Shown: positions 1-7,678 of the stretch, piece by piece | How the letters are laid out: the number at the start of each line of letters is the position of its first letter | Numbering within the stretch: position 1 is the stretch's first letter | Source of the DNA: Saprospiraceae bacterium | GTDB lineage: Bacteria; Bacteroidota; Bacteroidia; Chitinophagales; Saprospiraceae | Direction: 5' to 3' | Assembly: GCA_016706365.1 (NCBI GenBank) | Contig: JADJJU010000008.1 | Span: forward strand, 186,001 to 250,000 | DNA: 64,000 bases | The notes under the pieces: model-generated | Database searches by the model: none | What the model saw: the letters and a program-made list of their open reading frames with translations, nothing else | What the model was told of the DNA's origin: nothing | Made by a program: the position numbers and the translations under genes

Positions 1-83
1 CCCCACTTAATATTCGTCTTAGAAAGGTATATTTGAAAGATCACGACAGGAAGAAAAACAAGAATTCGGCTGTAATGGCTTAG
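1..83 (+). CDS. C-terminal tail of an upstream gene (partial)
   Basis: From position 3 one plus-strand frame stays open for 26 codons and ends at a TAG at 81-83. The peptide is rich in Lys, Arg and Asn, as many protein tails are. It may be the end of a gene that begins before the window. The stretch is too short to name a family and could be chance. Confidence 0.3.
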   Translation, partial: PLNIRLRKVYLKDHDRKKNKNSAVMA

Positions 84-143
84 TTCCTTTTTAACCTGAA
101 TCATATAATTCAATCTGTAAGCGATCACTTAATTCGTTTGAGT

Positions 144-839
144 ATGCAAAGAATTTCATTACTACTTTTCGCAGTGATGTTGGGATTTGCTTCCTGTAGC
201 TCTGAAAAAGCGGAGGATAGTGGTGACAACTCAACAGGCACACAGTTGAGTTTTTACCTGCGCTATCTGGAATCAGAAAGCAAGGTCAAAGCTATTGCAG
301 AGTGCAGGATACTAAATGAGGACAGCCTGATGGTTGCAGATTCATTTGCCTACAATATTTGGATTCAGGGCCGACCGCTTGAAATGCTTCCTGAAGTATC
401 AAAACCAGGTTATTATACTTTAGATCTGGATCATGCTCAACCAGGCCAATTCGAATTTGTTTTTGAAGATAAGAACGGCAAGCCCGAATCTTATTCTTTC
501 AATCTTCTTCCCAAAGATTCTATTTCTGTCATCTCCTTCAGGGACACACAGGGTTTAGCACTTCAGTTTAGTAATCAAGGTCTTGAAGCTGATGAATCAC
601 TTATTATTGTCGCTACAGATCAGGATAATGCTTCAGCTTCCACTACCATCAATGGGCCCGGAGCAGGTACGCTTTATGTACCGTTTGATGTTTTCAGCGC
701 ATTGAAACCCGGCACTCTTACACTTTATCTGGTTCGCAAAACACGTATAAATGCTCAGCATGAAACAGGTCGCAAGTATGTCGCAGAATTAGAGTATTAT
801 TACAAGGATATGAAGTGCGAACTCGAAAAAGCACTCTGA
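144..839 (+). CDS. Hypothetical lipoprotein
   Basis: I do not recognise a family. The ATG at 144 is preferred over an in-frame TTG at 138 because it gives a clean lipoprotein signal: a hydrophobic stretch (LLLFAVMLGFA) ending in a Cys at about residue 18 (lipobox-like GFASC), followed by a Ser/Glu/Asp-rich linker. The mature part of about 210 residues is polar and predicted to be beta-rich, with alternating hydrophobic residues and few cysteines. It probably sits on the periplasmic or outer face of the outer membrane. It stands alone, with about 245 bases before the next gene. Function unknown. Confidence 0.75.
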   Translation: MQRISLLLFAVMLGFASCSSEKAEDSGDNSTGTQLSFYLRYLESESKVKAIAECRILNEDSLMVADSFAYNIWIQGRPLEMLPEVSKPGYYTLDLDHAQPGQFEFVFEDKNGKPESYSFNLLPKDSISVISFRDTQGLALQFSNQGLEADESLIIVATDQDNASASTTINGPGAGTLYVPFDVFSALKPGTLTLYLVRKTRINAQHETGRKYVAELEYYYKDMKCELEKAL

Positions 840-1037
840 ATATTTCTTTTGAGCCCGGATCGTAATAAAATTATAAAATATATTGGTTGAGATCCAATTT
901 GCTCAATCTCCTCATCTGTGATTTGAGTTCACTGAAATGTCAAAACAAAGCCCGGCTTCATTGTGTTTGCGATAATAAGAACCTAAATGTATCCTATACT
1001 TTGAATGGCAGAATGGTGAGTGATCATTAAATTCATT

Positions 1038-1045
1038 TAACTTTG
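1038..1045 (+). promoter_or_regulatory. Bacteroidota -7 box upstream of gcdH
   Basis: TAACTTTG matches the Bacteroidota -7 consensus TAnnTTTG and lies about 40 bases before the gcdH start. No TTTG -33 element is seen at the usual spacing, so the call rests on one half-site. Confidence 0.4.
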
Positions 1046-1085
1046 CGCCCGAAAAATACACCCAGATTAAAGTAAACCAGCACTT

Positions 1086-2276
1086 ATGAACAAAAATAAC
1101 CGGATCGACCCTTATCAGCATCATGACTATTATTTATTGGATGAACTTTTGGACAGCGATCATTTATTAGCAAGAGACGCAGTAAGATCCTGGGTCAAAC
1201 AAGAAGTAACTCCCATCATAGAAGATTATGCTCAGCGCTCAGAGTGTCCTGTTCATTTGTTCAAAGGGTTGGCTGAGATTGGTGCCTTTGGGCCAAGTAT
1301 TCCTACCCAATACGGCGGAGGAGGAATGGACGAAATTGCATATGGTATCATCATGCAGGAGCTTGAAAGAGGAGATTCAGGTATCAGATCAATGGCATCT
1401 GTACAGGGATCCCTGGTAATGTATCCAATATATAAGTTTGGTTCGGAGGAGCAGAAAATGAAATACGTTCCTAAGCTGGCATCCGGAGAATTTATCGGTT
1501 GTTTTGGGCTTACGGAACCTGACCACGGATCCAATCCGAGTGGAATGATTACAAATATTAAAGACGATGGTGATGCATATATCCTCAATGGCGCCAAGAT
1601 GTGGATCACAAATTCTCCTGTAGCTGATATTGCAGTTGTCTGGGCGAAAGATGAAGCAGGGATCATTCGCGGAGTAATAGTTGAACGTGATATGAAAGGA
1701 TTCTCAGCTCCTGAAATACATGGCAAATGGTCTTTAAGGGCTTCTGTTACAGGTGAATTGGTGTTTGAAGACGTACGGGTACCGAAATCAAACGTCTTAC
1801 CTGGAGTGACAGGGCTAAAAGGTCCATTAACTTGTCTGTCCAAAGCAAGATATGGAATAGCCTGGGGTGCCATCGGTGCGGCATTGGATTGTTATGATTC
1901 TTCTTTGAGATATTCTCAGGAACGACAACAATTTGGCAAACCATTGGGTCAGTTTCAATTGACTCAGAAGAAATTAGCTGAGATGATTACAGAGATCACT
2001 AAAGCCCAATTACTGGCCTGGAGGTTGGGAAATCTTGCCAATCAAGGTAAAGCGACCCCGGCTCAAATATCAATGGCCAAACGCAATAATGTTAATATGG
2101 CCATAGAAATTGCCCGTGAAGCACGCCAGATCCACGGGGGAATGGGTATTACAGGTGAATATCCAATTATGAGACATATGATGAATCTGGAAAGTGTAAT
2201 TACTTATGAAGGTACGCACGATATACATTTACTCATTACGGGTATGGATGTGACTGGTTTCAATGCATTCCAGTAA
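1086..2276 (+). CDS. gcdH: Glutaryl-CoA dehydrogenase (acyl-CoA dehydrogenase family)
   Basis: A 396-residue FAD enzyme, full length for the family. Glutaryl-CoA dehydrogenase oxidises and decarboxylates glutaryl-CoA to crotonyl-CoA in lysine and tryptophan breakdown, passing electrons to ETF. The FAD/substrate motif CFGLTEPDHGSN is at about 139-150. A C-terminal RQIHGGMGI is at about 347-355. The catalytic base is Glu375 in YEGTHDIH, a tail sequence characteristic of the GCDH subfamily rather than of short-chain acyl-CoA dehydrogenases. It is cytoplasmic. No other lysine-catabolism gene lies nearby, so it appears to be a stand-alone unit with its own promoter. Another acyl-CoA dehydrogenase specificity is possible but less likely. 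Confidence 0.88.
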   Translation: MNKNNRIDPYQHHDYYLLDELLDSDHLLARDAVRSWVKQEVTPIIEDYAQRSECPVHLFKGLAEIGAFGPSIPTQYGGGGMDEIAYGIIMQELERGDSGIRSMASVQGSLVMYPIYKFGSEEQKMKYVPKLASGEFIGCFGLTEPDHGSNPSGMITNIKDDGDAYILNGAKMWITNSPVADIAVVWAKDEAGIIRGVIVERDMKGFSAPEIHGKWSLRASVTGELVFEDVRVPKSNVLPGVTGLKGPLTCLSKARYGIAWGAIGAALDCYDSSLRYSQERQQFGKPLGQFQLTQKKLAEMITEITKAQLLAWRLGNLANQGKATPAQISMAKRNNVNMAIEIAREARQIHGGMGITGEYPIMRHMMNLESVITYEGTHDIHLLITGMDVTGFNAFQ

Positions 2277-2360
2277 TGCCCTGATAATCAATTTTTGGCC
2301 TGCTATTTATACTGTTTTAAAGTTCAAATCGTTATACAACACATCAGGAATAGAGAAATT

Positions 2361-3491
2361 ATGGTAAGGTGGAGTGTTTTCGGTGCAGTATTATTTTTTG
2401 CAGCTTCTGCTAAAGCGCAGGATTCTAAAGAAGTTATTCAGCTTTTTAATTCTTCTTTTGAAGATTTTGCCAGATGTTGTCAACCACCGACAGGGTGGAT
2501 GGACTGCGGTTTTCAGGCGGAAACACCACCTGATGTTCAGCCGGCAGGTGGATTTAGTGTGAATCGCCCCGCACAGGATGGAAGGACCTACATGGGTATG
2601 GTCACCAGAGATAATGATACATGGGAATCTGTTCAACAAAAGTTGGAATATCCGATGGAAAAAAATTCCTGCTATTCCTTCTCAATATATTTATGCCGGT
2701 CAGCAGTATACGTAAGCGGAACAAAAGCAGCCCCGAATGAGGTGGAAAGCTTTACTAATCCTATAAAGCTTCGAATTTGGGGCGGTTCAGGAGCCTGTAC
2801 AAAGCGTGAATTATTGGGTGAATCTGAATTGATAAGGAATATTGACTGGAAAAAATTTGAATTTAAATTTGAACCCAATAGCACAATTAACTACATCATT
2901 TTAGAAGCATTTTATAAGACACCAACTTTGCTTCCTTACAATGGAAACATACTGGTGGACAATGCCTCTGATCTTGTTTTAGTGCCTTGTAGGGAAGGAC
3001 AGGAAATTGCAAAAGCGCCTGTGGAAAATAATACCGGATCAAAAACATCCGTCAGAAATAAACCGCATCCAAGGGAACCAATAATTACAGAAAAAACTCC
3101 ATCCAGAGTTCTTAATCTTGATAGAAAGAATGTAAGAAAAGGTCAGTCAATCATTATTCAAAGCTTATATTTTGAATCGGATTCTACTGTTATTCCTACA
3201 GACTGCTATCCGGTACTGGATGAATTACATGATTTTCTGAATATTAATAAGGATATAATCATAGAGATTTCAGGACACACTAATGGAATCCCTAAAGACG
3301 AATACTGTGACAGACTTTCACTAGCCCGGGCAAAAGCCGTTGCCGCTTATATAGCCGGCAAAGGTATACCCTGGCGCAGGCTTTACTATAGAGGATATGG
3401 AAAAAAGAAATTAATCGCCAACGATGCCACTCCTGAAGGCAGAAAGAAAAATCAAAGGGTTGAGTTCAAAATCCTGCACATGAACAGCTGA
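2361..3491 (+). CDS. OmpA-family outer-membrane protein
   Basis: The frame is open from a TTG at 2295, but the ATG at 2361 gives a normal Sec signal (MVRWSVFGAVLFFAASAKA, then QDSKE). The next 200 or so residues look like a beta-sandwich, carbohydrate-binding-like module with several cysteines. A linker leads to an OmpA-like peptidoglycan-binding domain at about 260-372 (LYFESDS, ISGHTN, RLSLARAKAVAAYI, GYGKKK, NQRVEF). This domain anchors outer-membrane proteins to the cell wall. pabB follows after only 5 bases, so the two are probably co-transcribed although their functions look unrelated. Confidence 0.8.
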   Translation: MVRWSVFGAVLFFAASAKAQDSKEVIQLFNSSFEDFARCCQPPTGWMDCGFQAETPPDVQPAGGFSVNRPAQDGRTYMGMVTRDNDTWESVQQKLEYPMEKNSCYSFSIYLCRSAVYVSGTKAAPNEVESFTNPIKLRIWGGSGACTKRELLGESELIRNIDWKKFEFKFEPNSTINYIILEAFYKTPTLLPYNGNILVDNASDLVLVPCREGQEIAKAPVENNTGSKTSVRNKPHPREPIITEKTPSRVLNLDRKNVRKGQSIIIQSLYFESDSTVIPTDCYPVLDELHDFLNINKDIIIEISGHTNGIPKDEYCDRLSLARAKAVAAYIAGKGIPWRRLYYRGYGKKKLIANDATPEGRKKNQRVEFKILHMNS

Positions 3492-3496
3492 TTCCA

Positions 3497-4834
3497 ATGA
3501 CAAAGGAAACAATTGTTCCCCCATATTATCACACTGCCCAATATCAACTGCCGTCAGATCCTGAGTTCAAAAGTAAGATCCTGGCTTATATTTCAGAGCA
3601 ATCTTCCATTCATTGCTTTTTAGATAGTAACCTGTATCCACTTGATCAAAAGCAGCAATATGAGTGGATGGCAGCATGCAGACCTGTCAATTTACTGCAA
3701 ATTAATCGCAGCTCTAAAGCTGAATTCCTTCATTTAAAATTGAAAGAATTTTTTGTACCCGGAGCATGGTATTTTGGGATACTGGGATATGATTTAAAGA
3801 ATTGTCTGGAAGCTTTATCTTCCTCCAATCCTGACCCTATTGATGCACCCGATCTGGTCTTTTTTGAAGCCGGAGTAGTCATCACTCAACGTGATAATCT
3901 GATTACGATCTTTTCAACTATTTCACCTGATGGTGTATGGGAAGAAATTCTACAAACAAGAGGTATTAGCACAGTATTGAATAATGAATTAAAACTCATA
4001 CCGGAACCATTCATTACGAAAGAAATTTATCTGTCTCAAATCAACAAAATAAGAAAGCTTATTTTGGATGGAGATATTTATGAGCTCAACTTCTGCCAGT
4101 CCTTTGCTGCAAATTACGGGCAAATTGACACCATTGCTCTTTTTGAAAAAATGAGTTCGAAGACCAAAGCCCCCTTTGCAGCCTATTTCCAATTCAAAGA
4201 ATTCCTAATAATGAGTAGTTCTCCGGAACGCTTTCTTCAGAAAATAAATTCTCAGTTGATTTCACAACCCATCAAAGGCACGATCAGCAAAAGTTCTGAC
4301 CCTCAACAAGACTTAATTCAAAAGAAGGAATTAATAGAAAGTGAGAAAAACCGTGCAGAAAATGTGATGATAGTAGACCTCGTACGAAATGATTTGTCAA
4401 GATCCTGCAAACCGGGTACTGTCAAGGTTGAAGAGTTATTCGGTATCTATAGTTTTGAGAAAGTTCATCATTTGATATCCACTGTTTCAGGAGATTTAAA
4501 GGAGGAAACACACTGGGTGGATGCTTTGCTAAACTGTTTTCCTATGGGATCAATGACAGGGGCACCTAAGGTGAAAAGTATGGAACTTATCGAAGAACTG
4601 GAATCATTTAAGAGGGGATGGTATTCCGGAGCTATTGGTTATGTCAGCCCTGAAAGTAATTTTGACTTTAGTGTCATCATTCGAAGTCTTATATTTAATA
4701 CAGATAAGAAGCAATTAGTACTGGCTGTAGGAGGAGCTATAGTCCATGATTCTGAAACAGAGCAGGAATATGAGGAGTCATTATTGAAGGCAAAATCTCT
4801 TTTTGAACTATTGAAAAATGAAGGCCAATCTTAA
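3497..4834 (+). CDS. pabB: Aminodeoxychorismate synthase component I
   Basis: 445 residues. It converts chorismate, with ammonia from a glutaminase partner, to 4-amino-4-deoxychorismate for folate synthesis. The N-terminal part is the divergent anthranilate-synthase-I-like region. The C-terminal chorismate-binding domain (about 180-440) carries PIKGT at 258-262, ENVMIVDLVRNDLSR, GSMTGAPK at 351-358 and GAIGYVSPE. PIKGT with Lys at 260 is the PabB signature that separates it from TrpE. The start is 5 bases after the OmpA gene, and the gene ends one base short of the convergent GDPD gene. No pabA or pabC is adjacent. Confidence 0.87.
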   Translation: MTKETIVPPYYHTAQYQLPSDPEFKSKILAYISEQSSIHCFLDSNLYPLDQKQQYEWMAACRPVNLLQINRSSKAEFLHLKLKEFFVPGAWYFGILGYDLKNCLEALSSSNPDPIDAPDLVFFEAGVVITQRDNLITIFSTISPDGVWEEILQTRGISTVLNNELKLIPEPFITKEIYLSQINKIRKLILDGDIYELNFCQSFAANYGQIDTIALFEKMSSKTKAPFAAYFQFKEFLIMSSSPERFLQKINSQLISQPIKGTISKSSDPQQDLIQKKELIESEKNRAENVMIVDLVRNDLSRSCKPGTVKVEELFGIYSFEKVHHLISTVSGDLKEETHWVDALLNCFPMGSMTGAPKVKSMELIEELESFKRGWYSGAIGYVSPESNFDFSVIIRSLIFNTDKKQLVLAVGGAIVHDSETEQEYEESLLKAKSLFELLKNEGQS

Positions 4835-4835
4835 T

Positions 4836-5753
4836 CTACTCTTTTTCCCAATCATTATACTTATCAAATAATTCTAAAGCACGGTCAGGATAATCAGTAA
4901 TGATGCCATCTACTCCCATATCGGCCATACTTTCCATATCTTCTGCGGTGTTTATTGTCCAGGGAATGACTTTCATATTTAGTTCATGTGCCTTTTTGAC
5001 TATACTTTCATCCAGAATTCTGAAATAAGGGCTAAGAATCTGAGGCGTAAACCCAAGAGCTGTTATTTCATCTTCCAGTAAGGAAACATTCCAGCTTTCA
5101 AGTAAATAAGCCAGGCGGATGGCCGGATATTTTTTATGTATGTATTTTAATGCCCGTGTGTCGAAGGATTGAATAGTGACTCTTTCCCAGGGCAATACTC
5201 CTTCGAGAGCAAATACTACAATCTGACAAAACTCATCTACTTCAGGATGAAAAATGCCTTCTCCTTCTGCAGTTGATTTGATTTCTATATTATAGTAGAT
5301 AGGTTTGCCTCTCTTTGAACGGACATACTCCTCACAGGTTTGTATTAATTCATAAAATTCAGGCTTGCTGAGTTTAATATTTTTTTGATCCGGGAAATCC
5401 GGATTGACTGTTGAACCACAATCATACTTTTGAGCCTCGAACAAGCTCATATTGTAAATATTGTGGTAAGACAATTCATCCTGCCGGCGAAGAGCTTTTC
5501 CATCTTTATCCAGACAAATTTTGTGTGACATCCAGGGCTCATGAGATACTAATACTTCTCTGTCTCCGGTAATCACGACATCGAATTCCAGTGTTTGAAC
5601 TCCCAGGTCAATCGCATGCAGCATGGCGGGAATAGTGTTTTCCGGCATTAGTCCGCGGCATCCTCTGTGACCCTGAATATCCATTTGGGCTGATATATGA
5701 ACGTTGAGTAAGAAAAATAAAGAAAGAAATAACAGTAATCTACATAGTTTCAT
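4836..5753 (-). CDS. Secreted glycerophosphodiester phosphodiesterase
   Basis: 305 residues with an N-terminal Sec signal (KLCRLLLFLSLFFLLNVHISA). The mature protein is a GDPD TIM barrel. HRGCRGLMPENT at 29-40 gives the active-site His and Glu, LEFDV gives the metal ligands Glu56 and Asp58, and SHE at 70-72 gives His71. It hydrolyses glycerophosphodiesters to an alcohol and glycerol-3-phosphate, probably in the periplasm. It starts one base after the stop of the upstream PD40/OmpA gene (TAA-G-ATG), so the two genes are very likely translated together. Confidence 0.87.
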   Translation of the reverse strand: MKLCRLLLFLSLFFLLNVHISAQMDIQGHRGCRGLMPENTIPAMLHAIDLGVQTLEFDVVITGDREVLVSHEPWMSHKICLDKDGKALRRQDELSYHNIYNMSLFEAQKYDCGSTVNPDFPDQKNIKLSKPEFYELIQTCEEYVRSKRGKPIYYNIEIKSTAEGEGIFHPEVDEFCQIVVFALEGVLPWERVTIQSFDTRALKYIHKKYPAIRLAYLLESWNVSLLEDEITALGFTPQILSPYFRILDESIVKKAHELNMKVIPWTINTAEDMESMADMGVDGIITDYPDRALELFDKYNDWEKE

Positions 5754-5754
5754 C

Positions 5755-7563
5755 TTACTTCTCTACTTTGGTAATGATAACTTCAACTCTTCGGTTTTGA
5801 GCACGACTTTCATCATCATTCCCAGAATTAATAGGTTTGGATGGACCGTATCCTCTGGTTCTAAGCCTTGGGGTTTGAATGCCTCTTTCTTCCAATAAGG
5901 TTTTTATAGCTGATGCTCTTTTTTCTGAAAGGATATAAAGATCGCTTCGATTCCCCTCATTGCTGGTATGTCCACCGATCAAAACAGATATTTCAGGATG
6001 GCGCTTCAAAATATTGCTTAGCCGATCAATTTCCACCAGAGAAACCGGAAGAATTTCAGCAGTATTTTTCTCGAAAAAGATAGGATTAAGTGAAATATGG
6101 GCATTTTCCTCTATTGGATCAACATAGAAAACTACTTCCTCCTCTGTCTTACCCTGTTGCAGTAATCTCACTGGATGCACGAGCGCATCTTTAACAATAT
6201 AACCATCCAACTCTGGCAGAATGCGGACATACTGATTGGAAATGATACTGAAACTCGCTTTTCCTCCGCTTGTTTCGACATTATTTGCCAATGTAGCATC
6301 AGAGGCCAATCCAAACAAAATCCTTCCATCTACGGGCTTATTGTTACGTGTACTTAGAATGACGCAATTAAACTGTACTTGCTTTCCCGGAGCTTTTTCC
6401 TGAACAACAGGTGCTGGGTTATCAATAGGTTGTTCAACCGGAACTTCAGTAATAATCTTCTCTTGTAGGGGCTCAATAGTTGGGGTTTCTTCCACTATAG
6501 GTTCCTTTTCAATAGCAATTATAGCATCAGCTACTTTGACCCGATATATATTGCTGTCTCCATCTCTTCTGGAAGCAAAGTATAAATACCCGCTTGCTTC
6601 ATTAAAAAACGCCTGTGCATCATCGAATGCTGAATTGACAGGTGCACTTAAAGGTTGAGGTTCAGTCCATTGATCCCAGCTGTCACCTATTCTTTTAGAC
6701 ATATAAATGTCCATTCCCCCTAATCCACCTGAGCGATTGGAAGCAAAAAATAAAGTCCTTTTATCATTGCTTAAATATGGTGTAGATTCTCTGAATATTG
6801 AATTGAGTTGTGGTCCCATATTGACGGGTGCTCCCCAGATTTCCTTGTTGATTCTCTGGCAAACAAACAAGTCATTATCGCCGTAAGTACCTTTTTTATT
6901 AAGTGATAATATGGCTATTTCACCGTCATAAGATAAATTCAGATTAACTTCTGCCCCGTAATCCTTTAAATCATAAATATGAAAAGGTTTGGGATGCATC
7001 CAGCTACCGTCCGACATTCTTCTCAAAATAGAAAATCCCTTGTACATACTACCGTCCTGATAAAATTCATTCACAACTGCAAATTCCTCAGGATTGGGAG
7101 TAAGTGAGCAGATACTATTAGGCAGCGCATTATTGACCGGGTGATCGGGATGATCCAGCACATCAAATTCTGAATCTACTGATCGGGCAATCCATATATC
7201 CTGATTAAACAAGGAATTTGTGGGATCAAGAATTGTCTCCTCTGATAATTGCTTGTACACCAACAATAATTTCTTATCATAATCCACGCGATCCAGGGAT
7301 GCTGACATGTCATGACCCTGGTCAAGTAATGTTCTGTTGAATCCCGGATAACCCACTCTTGTAAAGTATAAGGTCTTGCCATCTCTGCTGACTACCGGAT
7401 TGGTCTCATCATAGTATGCTGAATTGATTCTGCTATTTAGTTTTTCAATTTTCAATTTTGCAGACTGTCCTTCAGCATTCCATGCAAATAGAAATAAAAC
7501 CATGCTAACCCACAATTGCATCAATCCTTTGAATCCTAAATCTAACATTCCTATGTGGCTCAT
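5755..7563 (-). CDS. PD40 beta-propeller / OmpA-domain protein (PorE-like)
   Basis: 602 residues. A signal peptide lies within the first 33 residues; the true start may be a later Met. Residues about 45-370 hold WD40-like PD40 repeats (SRDGKTLYFTR, SNDKRTLFFASNRSGG, YLYFASRRDGDSNIY). A Pro/Glu-rich linker and a small beta domain follow, then a C-terminal OmpA domain (GGHTSNEGNRSD, RGYGPSKP, AQNRRVEV). This order of propeller, carboxypeptidase-regulatory-like domain and OmpA resembles PorE, a peptidoglycan-bound T9SS component. Many Bacteroidota paralogues share the layout, so a T9SS role is only possible. It forms an operon with the GDPD gene. Confidence 0.78.
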   Translation of the reverse strand: MSHIGMLDLGFKGLMQLWVSMVLFLFAWNAEGQSAKLKIEKLNSRINSAYYDETNPVVSRDGKTLYFTRVGYPGFNRTLLDQGHDMSASLDRVDYDKKLLLVYKQLSEETILDPTNSLFNQDIWIARSVDSEFDVLDHPDHPVNNALPNSICSLTPNPEEFAVVNEFYQDGSMYKGFSILRRMSDGSWMHPKPFHIYDLKDYGAEVNLNLSYDGEIAILSLNKKGTYGDNDLFVCQRINKEIWGAPVNMGPQLNSIFRESTPYLSNDKRTLFFASNRSGGLGGMDIYMSKRIGDSWDQWTEPQPLSAPVNSAFDDAQAFFNEASGYLYFASRRDGDSNIYRVKVADAIIAIEKEPIVEETPTIEPLQEKIITEVPVEQPIDNPAPVVQEKAPGKQVQFNCVILSTRNNKPVDGRILFGLASDATLANNVETSGGKASFSIISNQYVRILPELDGYIVKDALVHPVRLLQQGKTEEEVVFYVDPIEENAHISLNPIFFEKNTAEILPVSLVEIDRLSNILKRHPEISVLIGGHTSNEGNRSDLYILSEKRASAIKTLLEERGIQTPRLRTRGYGPSKPINSGNDDESRAQNRRVEVIITKVEK

Positions 7564-7588
7564 TAATATATTACAAAAAAATATAATG

Positions 7589-7596
7589 CAAAGTTA
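7589..7596 (-). promoter_or_regulatory. Promoter -7 box for the PD40/OmpA-GDPD operon
   Basis: Read on the minus strand this is TAACTTTG, a match to TAnnTTTG. A GTTG resembling the -33 TTTG lies 20 bases further upstream. Transcription would start about 20 bases before the ATG. Confidence 0.45.
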
Positions 7597-7678
7597 ATCA
7601 ATTTCAAACAGTATAACAACATAAACCTACAGATAGAATATTGAGTTGGAATACTTACCTTCATTTCAAATTTTCCAT

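Noticed and set aside
912..1124. 70-codon minus-strand frame before gcdH
   Set aside because: It overlaps the start and promoter of gcdH and has no family features, so it is a shadow frame.
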